Source: CANKHJ01 sp035556495 | GTDB taxonomy: Bacteria; Pseudomonadota; Alphaproteobacteria; Rhizobiales; Xanthobacteraceae | DNA: 64,000 bases | Direction of reading: 5' to 3' | NCBI GenBank assembly: GCA_035556495.1 | Contig: DATMEW010000045.1 | Span: forward strand, 1-64,000 | Shown: positions 24,266-31,835 of the stretch, in pieces | Numbering within the stretch: position 1 is the stretch's first letter | Layout: every line of letters starts with the position of its first letter | Position numbers and translations under genes: made by a program | Notes under the pieces: model-generated | The model's database searches: none | Seen by the model: only the letters and a program-made list of their open reading frames with translations | Told to the model about the DNA's origin: nothing

Positions 24266-25585
24266 TTATTCGGCTGCGAGCCGCAGCGCGCCGGTGGGAT
24301 TGTCGGAGCCCCGAACCTCGTTGGCGTAGGATTCCAGCCAGCCCACCGTCTTGGGGCCGACGAAGTCGCCACTGCGGGCGCCGAGATATGTCTCGGGATT
24401 GTCGACGCCGGGAGGGGTGATGCCGGCTTCTGCGGCCCGGGCGGCCTGGATGATGCGACGCCGCGTGCGGCCGATCATGAGGTCGCTGATCGCAAGATGC
24501 TCCTTGGAGTGATCGACGATGCCGCCCATGCTCTCCGTCAGCGCCTGATCCTGGAGATGGATGCCGGTGATGCCGGAATAGTTCTTGCCGCTGCGCTGGG
24601 CGTCGCGGTCGATCAGGTAGTCGTTGCTCGCATTGGCCGCGAGGCGCCAGCGGCCGAACCAGCTCGTATCGTTCGGCAGATAGTTCATGCCCATTTCCGC
24701 GCCGGGAATGAGCGTGCCGTCCTTCATCTTGCGCAGGCCCGGCGTGTTCTTCTTCCAGGATACATGGAAGAACATGGTGTGGGTGTCGTCCATCGGCACC
24801 CAGGCGCGGGCGATGATGTGGTCCTTGAAGAAGCCGTCCGGCGGCATCGTCCAGAACGGGAACAGGAAGTGCGCGAAGCGCCAGTAGGTGGAGTTCTCGT
24901 CCGCCGGCCGGTGCGCGGCATACATCGTGCCCCAGTCGGTATCGGCCACATGGTATTCAGGGGTTTTGTTGATGAGCGCGAGGCGGCCCATGCTGGTCTG
25001 GTCGACCTCCTCGGGCGTCACGCCGCCGATATGCAGGAAGCCGAAATGGGAGGTGTCGATGTCGCCTTCCAGGGCCTGAAGCCAGTTGCACTCGCGCTGG
25101 GCGCAGAACAGCATCCGGTCTTCCTCGGGCAGCAGCACCGGCTCGAACAGCGGCAGCGCCGGCGGCTCCTCGCGGCTGCCCATATAGGTCCAGACCAGCC
25201 CGTTGCGCTCGACGGTCGGATAAGCCTTGACCTTCACTTTCTGCGGGAAAGCCTGATGCGGCGGGACGTTCGGCATGTCGATGCAGTTGCCGTCGACGTC
25301 GAATTTCCAGCCGTGATAGGTGCAGCGGATGCCGGCTTCCTCGTTGCGGCCATAGAACAGCGACGCGCAGCGATGCGGACAGGCATGGTCGATGATGCCG
25401 ACGCGGCCGTTGGTGTCGCGGAAGGCGAGCAGCTTCTCGCCGAGCAGCATCAGCCGCGTCGGGTCTCCGTCCGCGGTGAGTTCGCGGGACATGATTGCCG
25501 GCACCCAGTATTCGCGCATCATGTTGCCGAGGGGCGTTCCGGGGCCGACGCGGGTCAGCAGTTCGCTGTCTGAATATGAAGTCAT
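24266..25585 (-). CDS. Rieske non-heme iron oxygenase, phthalate-dioxygenase-like large subunit
   Basis: The 439-residue protein has a Rieske [2Fe-2S] domain (CPHRC at about 69-73 and CTYHGW at about 88-93). Its catalytic iron site, in GDIDTSHFGFLH (about 174-185), shows the DxxHxxxxH arrangement. The preceding CNWLQALEGDID is typical of the phthalate 4,5-dioxygenase/vanillate demethylase group, which needs only a separate reductase. It would hydroxylate or demethylate an aromatic acid. No reductase gene is adjacent. It lies 39 bases downstream of a MarR regulator, so the two are probably one transcript. Confidence 0.92.
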   Translation of the reverse strand: MTSYSDSELLTRVGPGTPLGNMMREYWVPAIMSRELTADGDPTRLMLLGEKLLAFRDTNGRVGIIDHACPHRCASLFYGRNEEAGIRCTYHGWKFDVDGNCIDMPNVPPHQAFPQKVKVKAYPTVERNGLVWTYMGSREEPPALPLFEPVLLPEEDRMLFCAQRECNWLQALEGDIDTSHFGFLHIGGVTPEEVDQTSMGRLALINKTPEYHVADTDWGTMYAAHRPADENSTYWRFAHFLFPFWTMPPDGFFKDHIIARAWVPMDDTHTMFFHVSWKKNTPGLRKMKDGTLIPGAEMGMNYLPNDTSWFGRWRLAANASNDYLIDRDAQRSGKNYSGITGIHLQDQALTESMGGIVDHSKEHLAISDLMIGRTRRRIIQAARAAEAGITPPGVDNPETYLGARSGDFVGPKTVGWLESYANEVRGSDNPTGALRLAAE

Positions 25586-25624
25586 GATCGGTTTCCGTTT
25601 CTGTTGGTTGGAGGTCGCGTCAAG

Positions 25625-26149
25625 TCAGGCCGGCGCGCCGGCTGGCTCGGTTTCGGTGATGTCGGAGGATGCGGCCGCCGGCCGCGTGGAGCCTTGGGCG
25701 AGGTGCTGGGCCTGCGCGGTGAGAATGTCGACGCAGGCCAGGAATGTGTCCCGCTGTTCGGGCGTCAGCACCTGAAGCCAGTCCCGGTTGCGCGCCACGG
25801 CGGCGCTGAGCATACGCGCATGGAGGGCCTTGCCCGCCGGCGTGGTGCGTACGATGGTGGAGCGCTGGTCGCTGGGGTCGCTGTATTTCTCGAACAGGCC
25901 GAGATCGATCAGACTGGAAACGATGCGGCTGGCGTGGCTTTTCTCGATCCCGGTCTGGCGGCAGATCTCGCCGAAGCGGGTGTCGCCCTGGGACCCGACC
26001 AGCCCGACGAGACGGCATTGCAGAATGCCGAGGCCGAACGCGCGGCGGAAATCCGCGTCGGCATGCCGCTCCGCCAGCCGCGCCAGCAACTCCAGCCGGA
26101 ACGACGGCAGCCGGTGAAAGCCCTCCGATGGCCTGTCGGCGCCCGCCAT
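25625..26149 (-). CDS. MarR-family transcriptional regulator
   Basis: The 174-residue protein has the winged-helix core FGEICRQTGIEKSHASRIVSSLIDLGLFEKYSDPSDQRSTIVRTTPAGKAL (about 57-107), where DPSDQRS is the MarR wing. The C-terminal tail is Ala/Pro-rich. The ATG at 26149 is preceded by AAGGAG; the longer frame to 26212 lacks such a site. It probably controls the downstream oxygenase in response to an aromatic acid. A short GTTG-N7-CAAC repeat at 26177-26191 could be part of its operator, but this is weak. Confidence 0.9.
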   Translation of the reverse strand: MAGADRPSEGFHRLPSFRLELLARLAERHADADFRRAFGLGILQCRLVGLVGSQGDTRFGEICRQTGIEKSHASRIVSSLIDLGLFEKYSDPSDQRSTIVRTTPAGKALHARMLSAAVARNRDWLQVLTPEQRDTFLACVDILTAQAQHLAQGSTRPAAASSDITETEPAGAPA

Positions 26150-26415
26150 GTCGCGCTCCTTGGTGGTTCGAAGATCGTTGTCTTTAGCAACTATTATTCG
26201 GACCGAACGCACTTCGAGTCAAGATCAATTCTAAGGAAGGCGCGGCAAATTTCAGAATCGATTCACGGGATCGGTTCCGGTGAAAAGTTCGTGCGCGGGC
26301 CCGTCGCAGCAGCCGCTTCAAACGCGGCGGGGCCGTCCATTGGGCGGACGGCCCCGGTCTGGATATACGGCTCGGGCCGGCCTCAAGGCAGGCCCTGCCC
26401 AAGCCACTTAATTTG

Positions 26416-27393
26416 TCAGTTGATTTTTGGGATGTTGAATTTATTCAGGATTTCACCCGTCTCCTTGCGCTCCACCGCGACGGTGGCCGCAAAAGTCTTT
26501 GCATTGGTGATGCGCGTTTCGATCAACTGGCTGGCAAGGAACTCTTGCAGCTTCGGCCCCTCCAGGGCCTTGGCGAGGGCCGAGTTGATGTTGTCGATGA
26601 TCGGCTGTGGCGTTCCGCCCGGCGCGAACAGCCCCATCCAGGTCTGGATCGGATAATTGCCGAGCCCGGCCTCCTGATAGGTCGGAACATTGCCGATCAG
26701 CGGCGAGCGCTTCGACGCATCGAGCGTCATGATCTTGCCCTTGCTGTCGTTGGGGTTGTCCGCCCAGTTGCCAAGCGCCGTCCATGTCATCTGGATTTCG
26801 TTGTTCACCAGCGCCGCGACGAGTTCGTTCGCACCCTTGTAGGCGACCTCGGTGATGTTCGTGCCCCAGCGTTCGTTGAGGTAATGGCGGAAGACGTTGG
26901 CGCTGCTGGCCGGCCCATAAGTGCCGAAGTTGAGTTTACCGGAATTGGCGCGGGCATAGTCGCGCAGATCGTCAATGGTCTTGATCGGAAGCTTTGGAGA
27001 CGCCACGAGCCCGCCGGTGAGCATGCCGAGGTTGATGATGGGCGCGAAATCCCTTTCGACGTTATACGGGATATTCTCGATGAGATGCGGATTGAACGTC
27101 AGCGTCGAGGTGGTGAAGATGCAGAGCGTATAGCCATCCGGCCGCGCATGGCGGCAGGCTTCCGCCGCCGGCATGAAATTGGCACCCGGCCGGTTCTCCA
27201 TGATCCAGGTCTGGCCCATGATGGCCGAGGCATCCGCCGCGATCCGCCGCGAGATGACATCCGTGAGCGAGCCCGGCGGCACCGGCACGATGACGCGGAT
27301 GGCCTTGCTTGGATAATCCTGCGCAGCAGCCGGTGTGTTGCCTGCCGCAAACGCGATGATGGCGGCGATTGCCGCCGCGAACGAGCCTATCAT
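26416..27393 (-). CDS. Periplasmic Bug/TctC-type solute-binding protein
   Basis: The 325-residue protein has a signal peptide (residues 1-24) and the Bug family landmarks: YPSKAIRVIVPVPPGSLTDVISR, the ligand-loop ENRPGANFMPAAEACRHARPDGYTL, and GTYGPASSANVF. Bug proteins bind carboxylic acids, including aromatic ones, for tripartite tricarboxylate transporters. GGGAGG lies nine bases before ATG 27393. No TctA or TctB membrane gene is nearby, so it is one of the common orphan copies. It is divergent from the hydrolase at 27601 and near the Rieske oxygenase, suggesting uptake of that pathway's substrate. Confidence 0.93.
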   Translation of the reverse strand: MIGSFAAAIAAIIAFAAGNTPAAAQDYPSKAIRVIVPVPPGSLTDVISRRIAADASAIMGQTWIMENRPGANFMPAAEACRHARPDGYTLCIFTTSTLTFNPHLIENIPYNVERDFAPIINLGMLTGGLVASPKLPIKTIDDLRDYARANSGKLNFGTYGPASSANVFRHYLNERWGTNITEVAYKGANELVAALVNNEIQMTWTALGNWADNPNDSKGKIMTLDASKRSPLIGNVPTYQEAGLGNYPIQTWMGLFAPGGTPQPIIDNINSALAKALEGPKLQEFLASQLIETRITNAKTFAATVAVERKETGEILNKFNIPKIN

Positions 27394-27600
27394 TGCTTTT
27401 CCCTCCCAGTATGTCGGCTGTTATGGGGAAATTATTGCTTGGATTGGCGGAGAGCGCCAGCCTCGGAGAGGGAGTGTCCGGCGAATAGTGGCGATGAGCC
27501 GCGGGGTTCGGATTGTCGGCCTCGCGGCCGATGGCTTCCCGCGCTGTTCGAGGATAGGGAAGGAGCCGATGATGCCCGCTTTGCGCGAAAGACGAATGAG

Positions 27601-28485
27601 ATGAGCGATCCCAGTCTGTGGAATCTGTTTCAGGGGCATGAACTGCAACAGGGCTATGTCCAGGCCGATGGCCTGCGCACGCGCTATGTCCGGGCCGGCA
27701 AGGGGCCCGCGCTGCTGATGCTGCACGGCAATGGCGGGCATCTGGAAGCGAATATGCGCGCCATGGCGCAGCTCATGAGCGAGTTCACCGTCTATGCCAT
27801 CGACATGGTCGCCCATGGCTATACGGATGCGCCATCCGGCCGGGTGGGCCCGCAAACCTATGTCGATCACGTCCGCGGCTTCCTCGACGCGATGGATATC
27901 ACCCGTGCGCATATCGCCGGCGTGTCGCTGGGGGCGCGTGTCGCGCTGTGGACCGCGCTCGTCCATCCCGAACGGGTGATGACGGTCATCGCCAATACAG
28001 GCTTGCCGCTCGCGCCGGCGGACGAGGCTTCGGCGGCGGAAATGCGCGCGGCCCAGCAGCGCTCCCTGAAGGTCACGGAAGCCCTGACGCAGGAGAACAT
28101 GCTGGCCCGGCTGCGCGGGGTGATCGGAGACGACCGCAACATTCCCGATGAACTGGTGGAATGCCGCATGCGCATCTATGCCCAGCCGGGGCGCGCCGAC
28201 GTCATCAAGGCCCTGCATTTTCAGAACTACGAGGACATGCTGACTTCGGCGAACCGGCCGCCATGGTTCGGTCCCGAGGTTCTGAAGGCGATCGGAATTC
28301 CCGTGCTGGTGGTCTGGACGGAGCAGAATCCTGGCCATGACGTCGATCTCGCCCGGGCAGCGGCGGAAACCTTTCCCAACGGCCGGCTGGTCGTGATCCC
28401 GGACGCCAAGCATTGGCCGCAGTGGGAAAATGCTGACGCGTTCGTGAACGCGGTCCGGAATTTTCTGGCGGCGAATCCGGTCTGA
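27601..28485 (+). CDS. Alpha/beta hydrolase (meta-cleavage-product-hydrolase-like)
   Basis: The 294-residue protein has the alpha/beta-hydrolase fold with the oxyanion loop LHGNGGHLEAN (about 42-52), the nucleophile elbow GVSLGAR (about 104-110, Ser nucleophile), and the catalytic His in DAKHWPQWE near the C-terminus. Size and layout match carbon-carbon hydrolases such as MhpC/BphD, which cut ring-cleavage products, but esterase or lactonase activity is equally possible. ATG 27601 is the first Met near the conserved start. It is divergent from the TctC protein. Confidence 0.88.
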   Translation: MSDPSLWNLFQGHELQQGYVQADGLRTRYVRAGKGPALLMLHGNGGHLEANMRAMAQLMSEFTVYAIDMVAHGYTDAPSGRVGPQTYVDHVRGFLDAMDITRAHIAGVSLGARVALWTALVHPERVMTVIANTGLPLAPADEASAAEMRAAQQRSLKVTEALTQENMLARLRGVIGDDRNIPDELVECRMRIYAQPGRADVIKALHFQNYEDMLTSANRPPWFGPEVLKAIGIPVLVVWTEQNPGHDVDLARAAAETFPNGRLVVIPDAKHWPQWENADAFVNAVRNFLAANPV

Positions 28486-28577
28486 GCACCGTCGCGCGGT
28501 AACATCAGGATTTGAAGCTGGTCCCGCGGTTTCGGCGGCCGGCTTGTCCCGATCGTGCCGGTATTGGCGCCCAATAG

Positions 28578-28594
28578 ATTAGAACCTTCCTAAA
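28578..28594. promoter_or_regulatory. Irr box (iron control element) upstream of the flavin operon
   Basis: ATTAGAACCTTCCTAAA matches the Irr-box pattern TTTAGAA-N3-TTCTAAA at 12 of 14 fixed positions. Irr is the Fur-family regulator that acts under iron limitation in Hyphomicrobiales. The site is 157 bases before the first gene of the operon and is followed by GATAAT (28610-28615), a possible -10 hexamer. The consensus is quoted from memory of the family. Confidence 0.6.
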
Positions 28595-28750
28595 ACATTG
28601 ATATGGCGGGATAATTTTTGCTCGGCTAAAAGGTCGCGGGGGTCTGGCCGTGGCGATGGAGCCGAGGTGGCGCCTTGAAAATCAAGTCATGGAGATCGAC
28701 GGTGCCAGTGCTTTCGCGCAAGTCGAGGCTGGCGCGGATATCGGCAGCGT

Positions 28751-29374
28751 ATGACAGCAAATCGGGATGCCAATCGTCGGTCGTTCTGGCTGAAGCAGCT
28801 TCACCAGTGGCACTGGGTCAGTTCCGCCCTGTGTCTGGTCGGCATGCTGCTGTTTGCAGCGACCGGCATCACGCTCAATCACGCCGGCCAGATCGAGGCG
28901 AGCCCCAGGGTCACGACGCTGAACGAAACACTGCCGGCGGATCTGACAAGCCTGGTCCAGCCGGAAGGAACGGCGTCCGGTCCGCTGCCGGCCGCGATCC
29001 GCGCCTGGATTTTGGACCGCATGTCCGTCCGTATCGGCGAGCAGGCGGCGGAATGGTCGTCGGACGAGGTCTATGTGGCGCTGCCGCGGCCGGGCGGCGA
29101 TGCCTGGCTCACGGTGGACCGGGGGGACGGCGCCATCATCTACGAACTGACCGACCGGGGATGGATTGCGTGGCTGAACGATCTTCACAAGGGCCGGCAC
29201 GCCGGTCTGGCATGGAGCCTGTTCATCGACATCTTTGCGGTGGCCTGCGTCGTGTTCTGCCTCACGGGGTTCGTGCTGCTGCAATTCCATGCGGCGAAAC
29301 GGCCGGCGACATGGCCCATGGTCGGGCTTGGCGTCGTCATTCCGCTGCTGCTGATCATCCTCCTGATTCACTGA
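28751..29374 (+). CDS. PepSY-associated transmembrane protein
   Basis: The 207-residue protein has a short cytoplasmic N-terminus with WLKQLHQWHWVSSALCLVGMLLFAATGITLNHAG, the usual PepSY-TM first helix. A periplasmic domain follows (about 50-145), with WLTVDRGDGAIIYELTDRGWIAWLNDLHKGRH, then two C-terminal helices (about 155-177 and 188-206). Conserved His residues on helix 1 and in NDLHKGRH could bind heme or help electron transfer, as proposed for the family. It is the first gene of a five-gene operon and lies downstream of an Irr box. Confidence 0.9.
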   Translation: MTANRDANRRSFWLKQLHQWHWVSSALCLVGMLLFAATGITLNHAGQIEASPRVTTLNETLPADLTSLVQPEGTASGPLPAAIRAWILDRMSVRIGEQAAEWSSDEVYVALPRPGGDAWLTVDRGDGAIIYELTDRGWIAWLNDLHKGRHAGLAWSLFIDIFAVACVVFCLTGFVLLQFHAAKRPATWPMVGLGVVIPLLLIILLIH

Positions 29375-29384
29375 TGGAGCCTAC

Positions 29385-29891
29385 ATGCGTCTGATGTTTT
29401 CCGCGGCACTGAGCGCCGTGATCGTGGTGCCCGCCTCGGCGGCTGAAATGAAGGTGAGCGTGGAAATTCCGCGCATGACGGTCGCCGAGTATCATCGGCC
29501 CTATGTCGCGATGTGGCTTGAGAAGGCCGGCGACCCCAAGGTCGTCAACCTTGCGGTCTGGTACGACATCAAGCTGAAGCAGAATGAGGGCGCCAAGTGG
29601 CTGAAGGACATGCGTCAGTGGTGGCGCAAGACGGGCCGCGAACTGGAGATGCCGGTTGACGGGTTGAGCAGTCCCACGCGGGCTCCCGGAACCCACGAGG
29701 TGACGTTCGACGATGCGAAGCTGGCCGGTCTTGCGCCGGGAGAGTACCAGTTCGTGATCGAAGCTGCGCGTGAAGTCGGCGGCCGTGAGCTGCTGCGGAT
29801 TCCCGTGCAATGGCCGCCCAAGCCCGACGCCGAGGGCAAGGCCAAGGGCGAGCATGAGTTGGGCGCTGTTTCCGTTGCGCTGAAGCCCTGA
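29385..29891 (+). CDS. DUF2271 periplasmic protein, candidate flavinylation substrate
   Basis: The 168-residue protein has a signal peptide (about residues 1-20) and a DUF2271 body with YVAMWLEKAGDPKVVNLAVWYD and WLKDMRQWWRKTGRE. At residues 92-98 it reads DGLSSPT, then RAPGTH. In FMN-carrying proteins modified by ApbE the target pattern is roughly DGxSGAT, with FMN attached to Thr. Here the site is SSPT, a variant. An ApbE enzyme is encoded two genes downstream. It starts ten bases after the PepSY protein. A role as covalent-FMN electron carrier in the periplasm is inference. Confidence 0.85.
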   Translation: MRLMFSAALSAVIVVPASAAEMKVSVEIPRMTVAEYHRPYVAMWLEKAGDPKVVNLAVWYDIKLKQNEGAKWLKDMRQWWRKTGRELEMPVDGLSSPTRAPGTHEVTFDDAKLAGLAPGEYQFVIEAAREVGGRELLRIPVQWPPKPDAEGKAKGEHELGAVSVALKP

Positions 29892-29930
29892 GACAAATCG
29901 AGATCAAGCCTGTGAGCCAGGAGAACTGAA

Positions 29931-30764
29931 ATGACCATTCTGCGCGTTTTTAAGTCCCGTCCCGTGGTGGCCGCCGCCGCCATCGCCGCCGTGGTTGCGG
30001 TATCCGCGCCGGCCGTCGCCCATCGGGCATGGATGCTGCCTTCGGCCACGGTGCTGTCCGGAGATGATGTGTGGGTCACGGTCGATGCCGCGTCGTCGAA
30101 CGACCTGTTCTATTTCGAGCATCATCCGATGCGCCTCGACAATCTCGCCGTGTTTTCTCCCGACGGTAAGCAAATCAAGGCGGAGAATATTGCGACCGGC
30201 CGTTACCGCTCGACCTTCGACGTGAAGCTGAGCGAATCCGGCACCTACAAGATGGCCATCGTCAACGATTCCCTGTTCGCCAGCTATCGCGTCGATGGAC
30301 AGGTCAAGCGCATGCGCGGCGCGACGCCGGAGAAGATCGAAAAGGAAATTCCGAAGAACGCAACGGACGTTCGCGTTCAGGAAGTCCAGAGCCGGATGGA
30401 AATCTTCGTGACCCAGGGCAAGCCGAGCGATACCGTGCTGAAGCCGACCGGCCGCGGCCTCGAACTGACCGCGATCACCCATCCCAACAATCTGGTTGCC
30501 GGCGAGAAGGCCGAGTTCCGGCTGCTGCTCGATGGCCAGCCGGCGAAAGGTGTCGAAGTGGATATCATCCCCGGCGGCATCCGCTATCGCGACAAGCTCA
30601 ACGATGTGAAGGTCAAGACCTCGGACGATGGCATGTTCTCCTTCACCTGGCCCGAGCCCGGCATGTACTGGATCAACGCCGGCGTCCGTGACGACAAGGC
30701 GAGCTACAAGGACGCTCAGCGCCGCGCCAGCTACACGGCCACGCTCGAAGTGATGGCTCCCTGA
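29931..30764 (+). CDS. DUF4198 periplasmic protein
   Basis: The 277-residue protein has a signal peptide (about 1-30, ending AVAHRAW). Its DUF4198-type body has HRAWMLPSATVLSGDDVWVTVDA, FFEHHP-like YFEHHPM, and a C-terminal Ig-like/CNA-type fold (LLLDGQPAKGVEVDIIPGG and TWPEPGMYWINAG). Relatives occur next to metal or siderophore uptake genes and are annotated as periplasmic parts of Co/Ni transport. An N-terminal His after signal cleavage could bind metal. It lies 39 bases after DUF2271 with an AGGAGAA site before ATG 29931. Confidence 0.88.
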   Translation: MTILRVFKSRPVVAAAAIAAVVAVSAPAVAHRAWMLPSATVLSGDDVWVTVDAASSNDLFYFEHHPMRLDNLAVFSPDGKQIKAENIATGRYRSTFDVKLSESGTYKMAIVNDSLFASYRVDGQVKRMRGATPEKIEKEIPKNATDVRVQEVQSRMEIFVTQGKPSDTVLKPTGRGLELTAITHPNNLVAGEKAEFRLLLDGQPAKGVEVDIIPGGIRYRDKLNDVKVKTSDDGMFSFTWPEPGMYWINAGVRDDKASYKDAQRRASYTATLEVMAP

Positions 30765-30782
30765 TTGCGATATGGACGCGCC

Positions 30783-31835
30783 GTGTCTGATGCCATTCCG
30801 TCCCGGCGCGTCCTCGTTCCGCTAGCCCTCACGCCCGCTGCGCCATGTCCCGCAGATAGCGCGGTGGTGGCGCTGGGCGGCGAGACCATGGGCACCACAT
30901 GGTCGGTCCGGGTCGTTGCTCCCGCGCAAGCCGATCGGGCGAGATGGGACGATACGCTCCGGCAGGAGCTGGAGCGCGAGCTGGCTGTCGTCATCCGGCA
31001 GATGAGCCAGTGGGAACCTGAATCGGATATCAGCAGGTTCAACCATGCGCCGGCCGGAAGCTGGCATGGGATTCCGCGCGAGTTCAGGACTGTGCTGACG
31101 TGTGCGCTGGACCTGTCGCGCCAGACTGGCGGCGCCTATGACCCGACATATGGCGATCTGGTCGATCTGTGGGGGTTCGGTCCATCCGGCCGGCACCGAC
31201 AGGAGCCGGCCAGGGCGGAGATCGAACGCCGCAGCGGCAGGGCTGGATGGACGCGACTGGAGCAGCGATCTTTCGACGGAAGCATTCGCCAGCCGGGCGG
31301 GCTGCATCTGGATTTTTCCTCCGTTGCGAAGGGCTTTGCCGTCGATCAGCTCTCGCGGCTTCTTGCCCGGCTCGGCCTGTTCCATCATCTGGTGGAGATC
31401 GGCGGAGAGTTGCGCGGAAGCGGCCACAAGGCGGATGGCACGCCATGGTGGGTGCGGCTGGATACCGCCCGTCAGCCGCAGGCGGGCGGCGCTGTATCGC
31501 GCGCACCGGCGGCGGCTGAAACCGTGCTCGCGCTTCACGGGCTGTCTGTCGCCACGTCCGGGGACGAACGGAATTTCGTCGCTGACGGACGGGCGCACTG
31601 CCATACGCTCGATCCCCGGACCGGCTGCCCCGTCCAGAACGACATATCGTCGGTCGTGGTGATCCATGAGAGCTGCATGATAGCGGACGCCCTGGCGACG
31701 GCGCTCATGGTCCTGGGGTCCATGGCCGGGCTGGAATATGCGGTTCGCAATGACGTTGCTGCGCTGTTCCGGGTGAAGACGGCGTCCGGAATACGCGAGA
31801 TCGGCTCGCCGGTTTTCGAATTGATGGCGCAATGA
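30783..31835 (+). CDS. apbE: FAD:protein FMN transferase
   Basis: The 350-residue protein has the ApbE signatures: GGETMGTTWSV near the N-terminus, MSQWEPESDISRFN, GGAYDPTYGDLVDLWGFG, DFSSVAKGFAVDQL, EIGGELRGSG, and the C-terminal SGDERNF and TLDPRTGCPV, where Asp and Thr bind Mg. ApbE attaches FMN to a Thr of a target protein using FAD. No lipobox and only a weak hydrophobic N-terminus are seen, so its location is unclear. The start is uncertain: GTG 30783 is used, and TTG 30765 directly at the DUF4198 stop is possible. The target is likely the DUF2271 protein. Confidence 0.9.
   Translation: MSDAIPSRRVLVPLALTPAAPCPADSAVVALGGETMGTTWSVRVVAPAQADRARWDDTLRQELERELAVVIRQMSQWEPESDISRFNHAPAGSWHGIPREFRTVLTCALDLSRQTGGAYDPTYGDLVDLWGFGPSGRHRQEPARAEIERRSGRAGWTRLEQRSFDGSIRQPGGLHLDFSSVAKGFAVDQLSRLLARLGLFHHLVEIGGELRGSGHKADGTPWWVRLDTARQPQAGGAVSRAPAAAETVLALHGLSVATSGDERNFVADGRAHCHTLDPRTGCPVQNDISSVVVIHESCMIADALATALMVLGSMAGLEYAVRNDVAALFRVKTASGIREIGSPVFELMAQ

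Noticed and set aside
26177..26191. GTTG-N7-CAAC as a firm MarR operator
   Set aside because: Four-base arms are too short to stand out from chance, so it is only mentioned in the marR entry.
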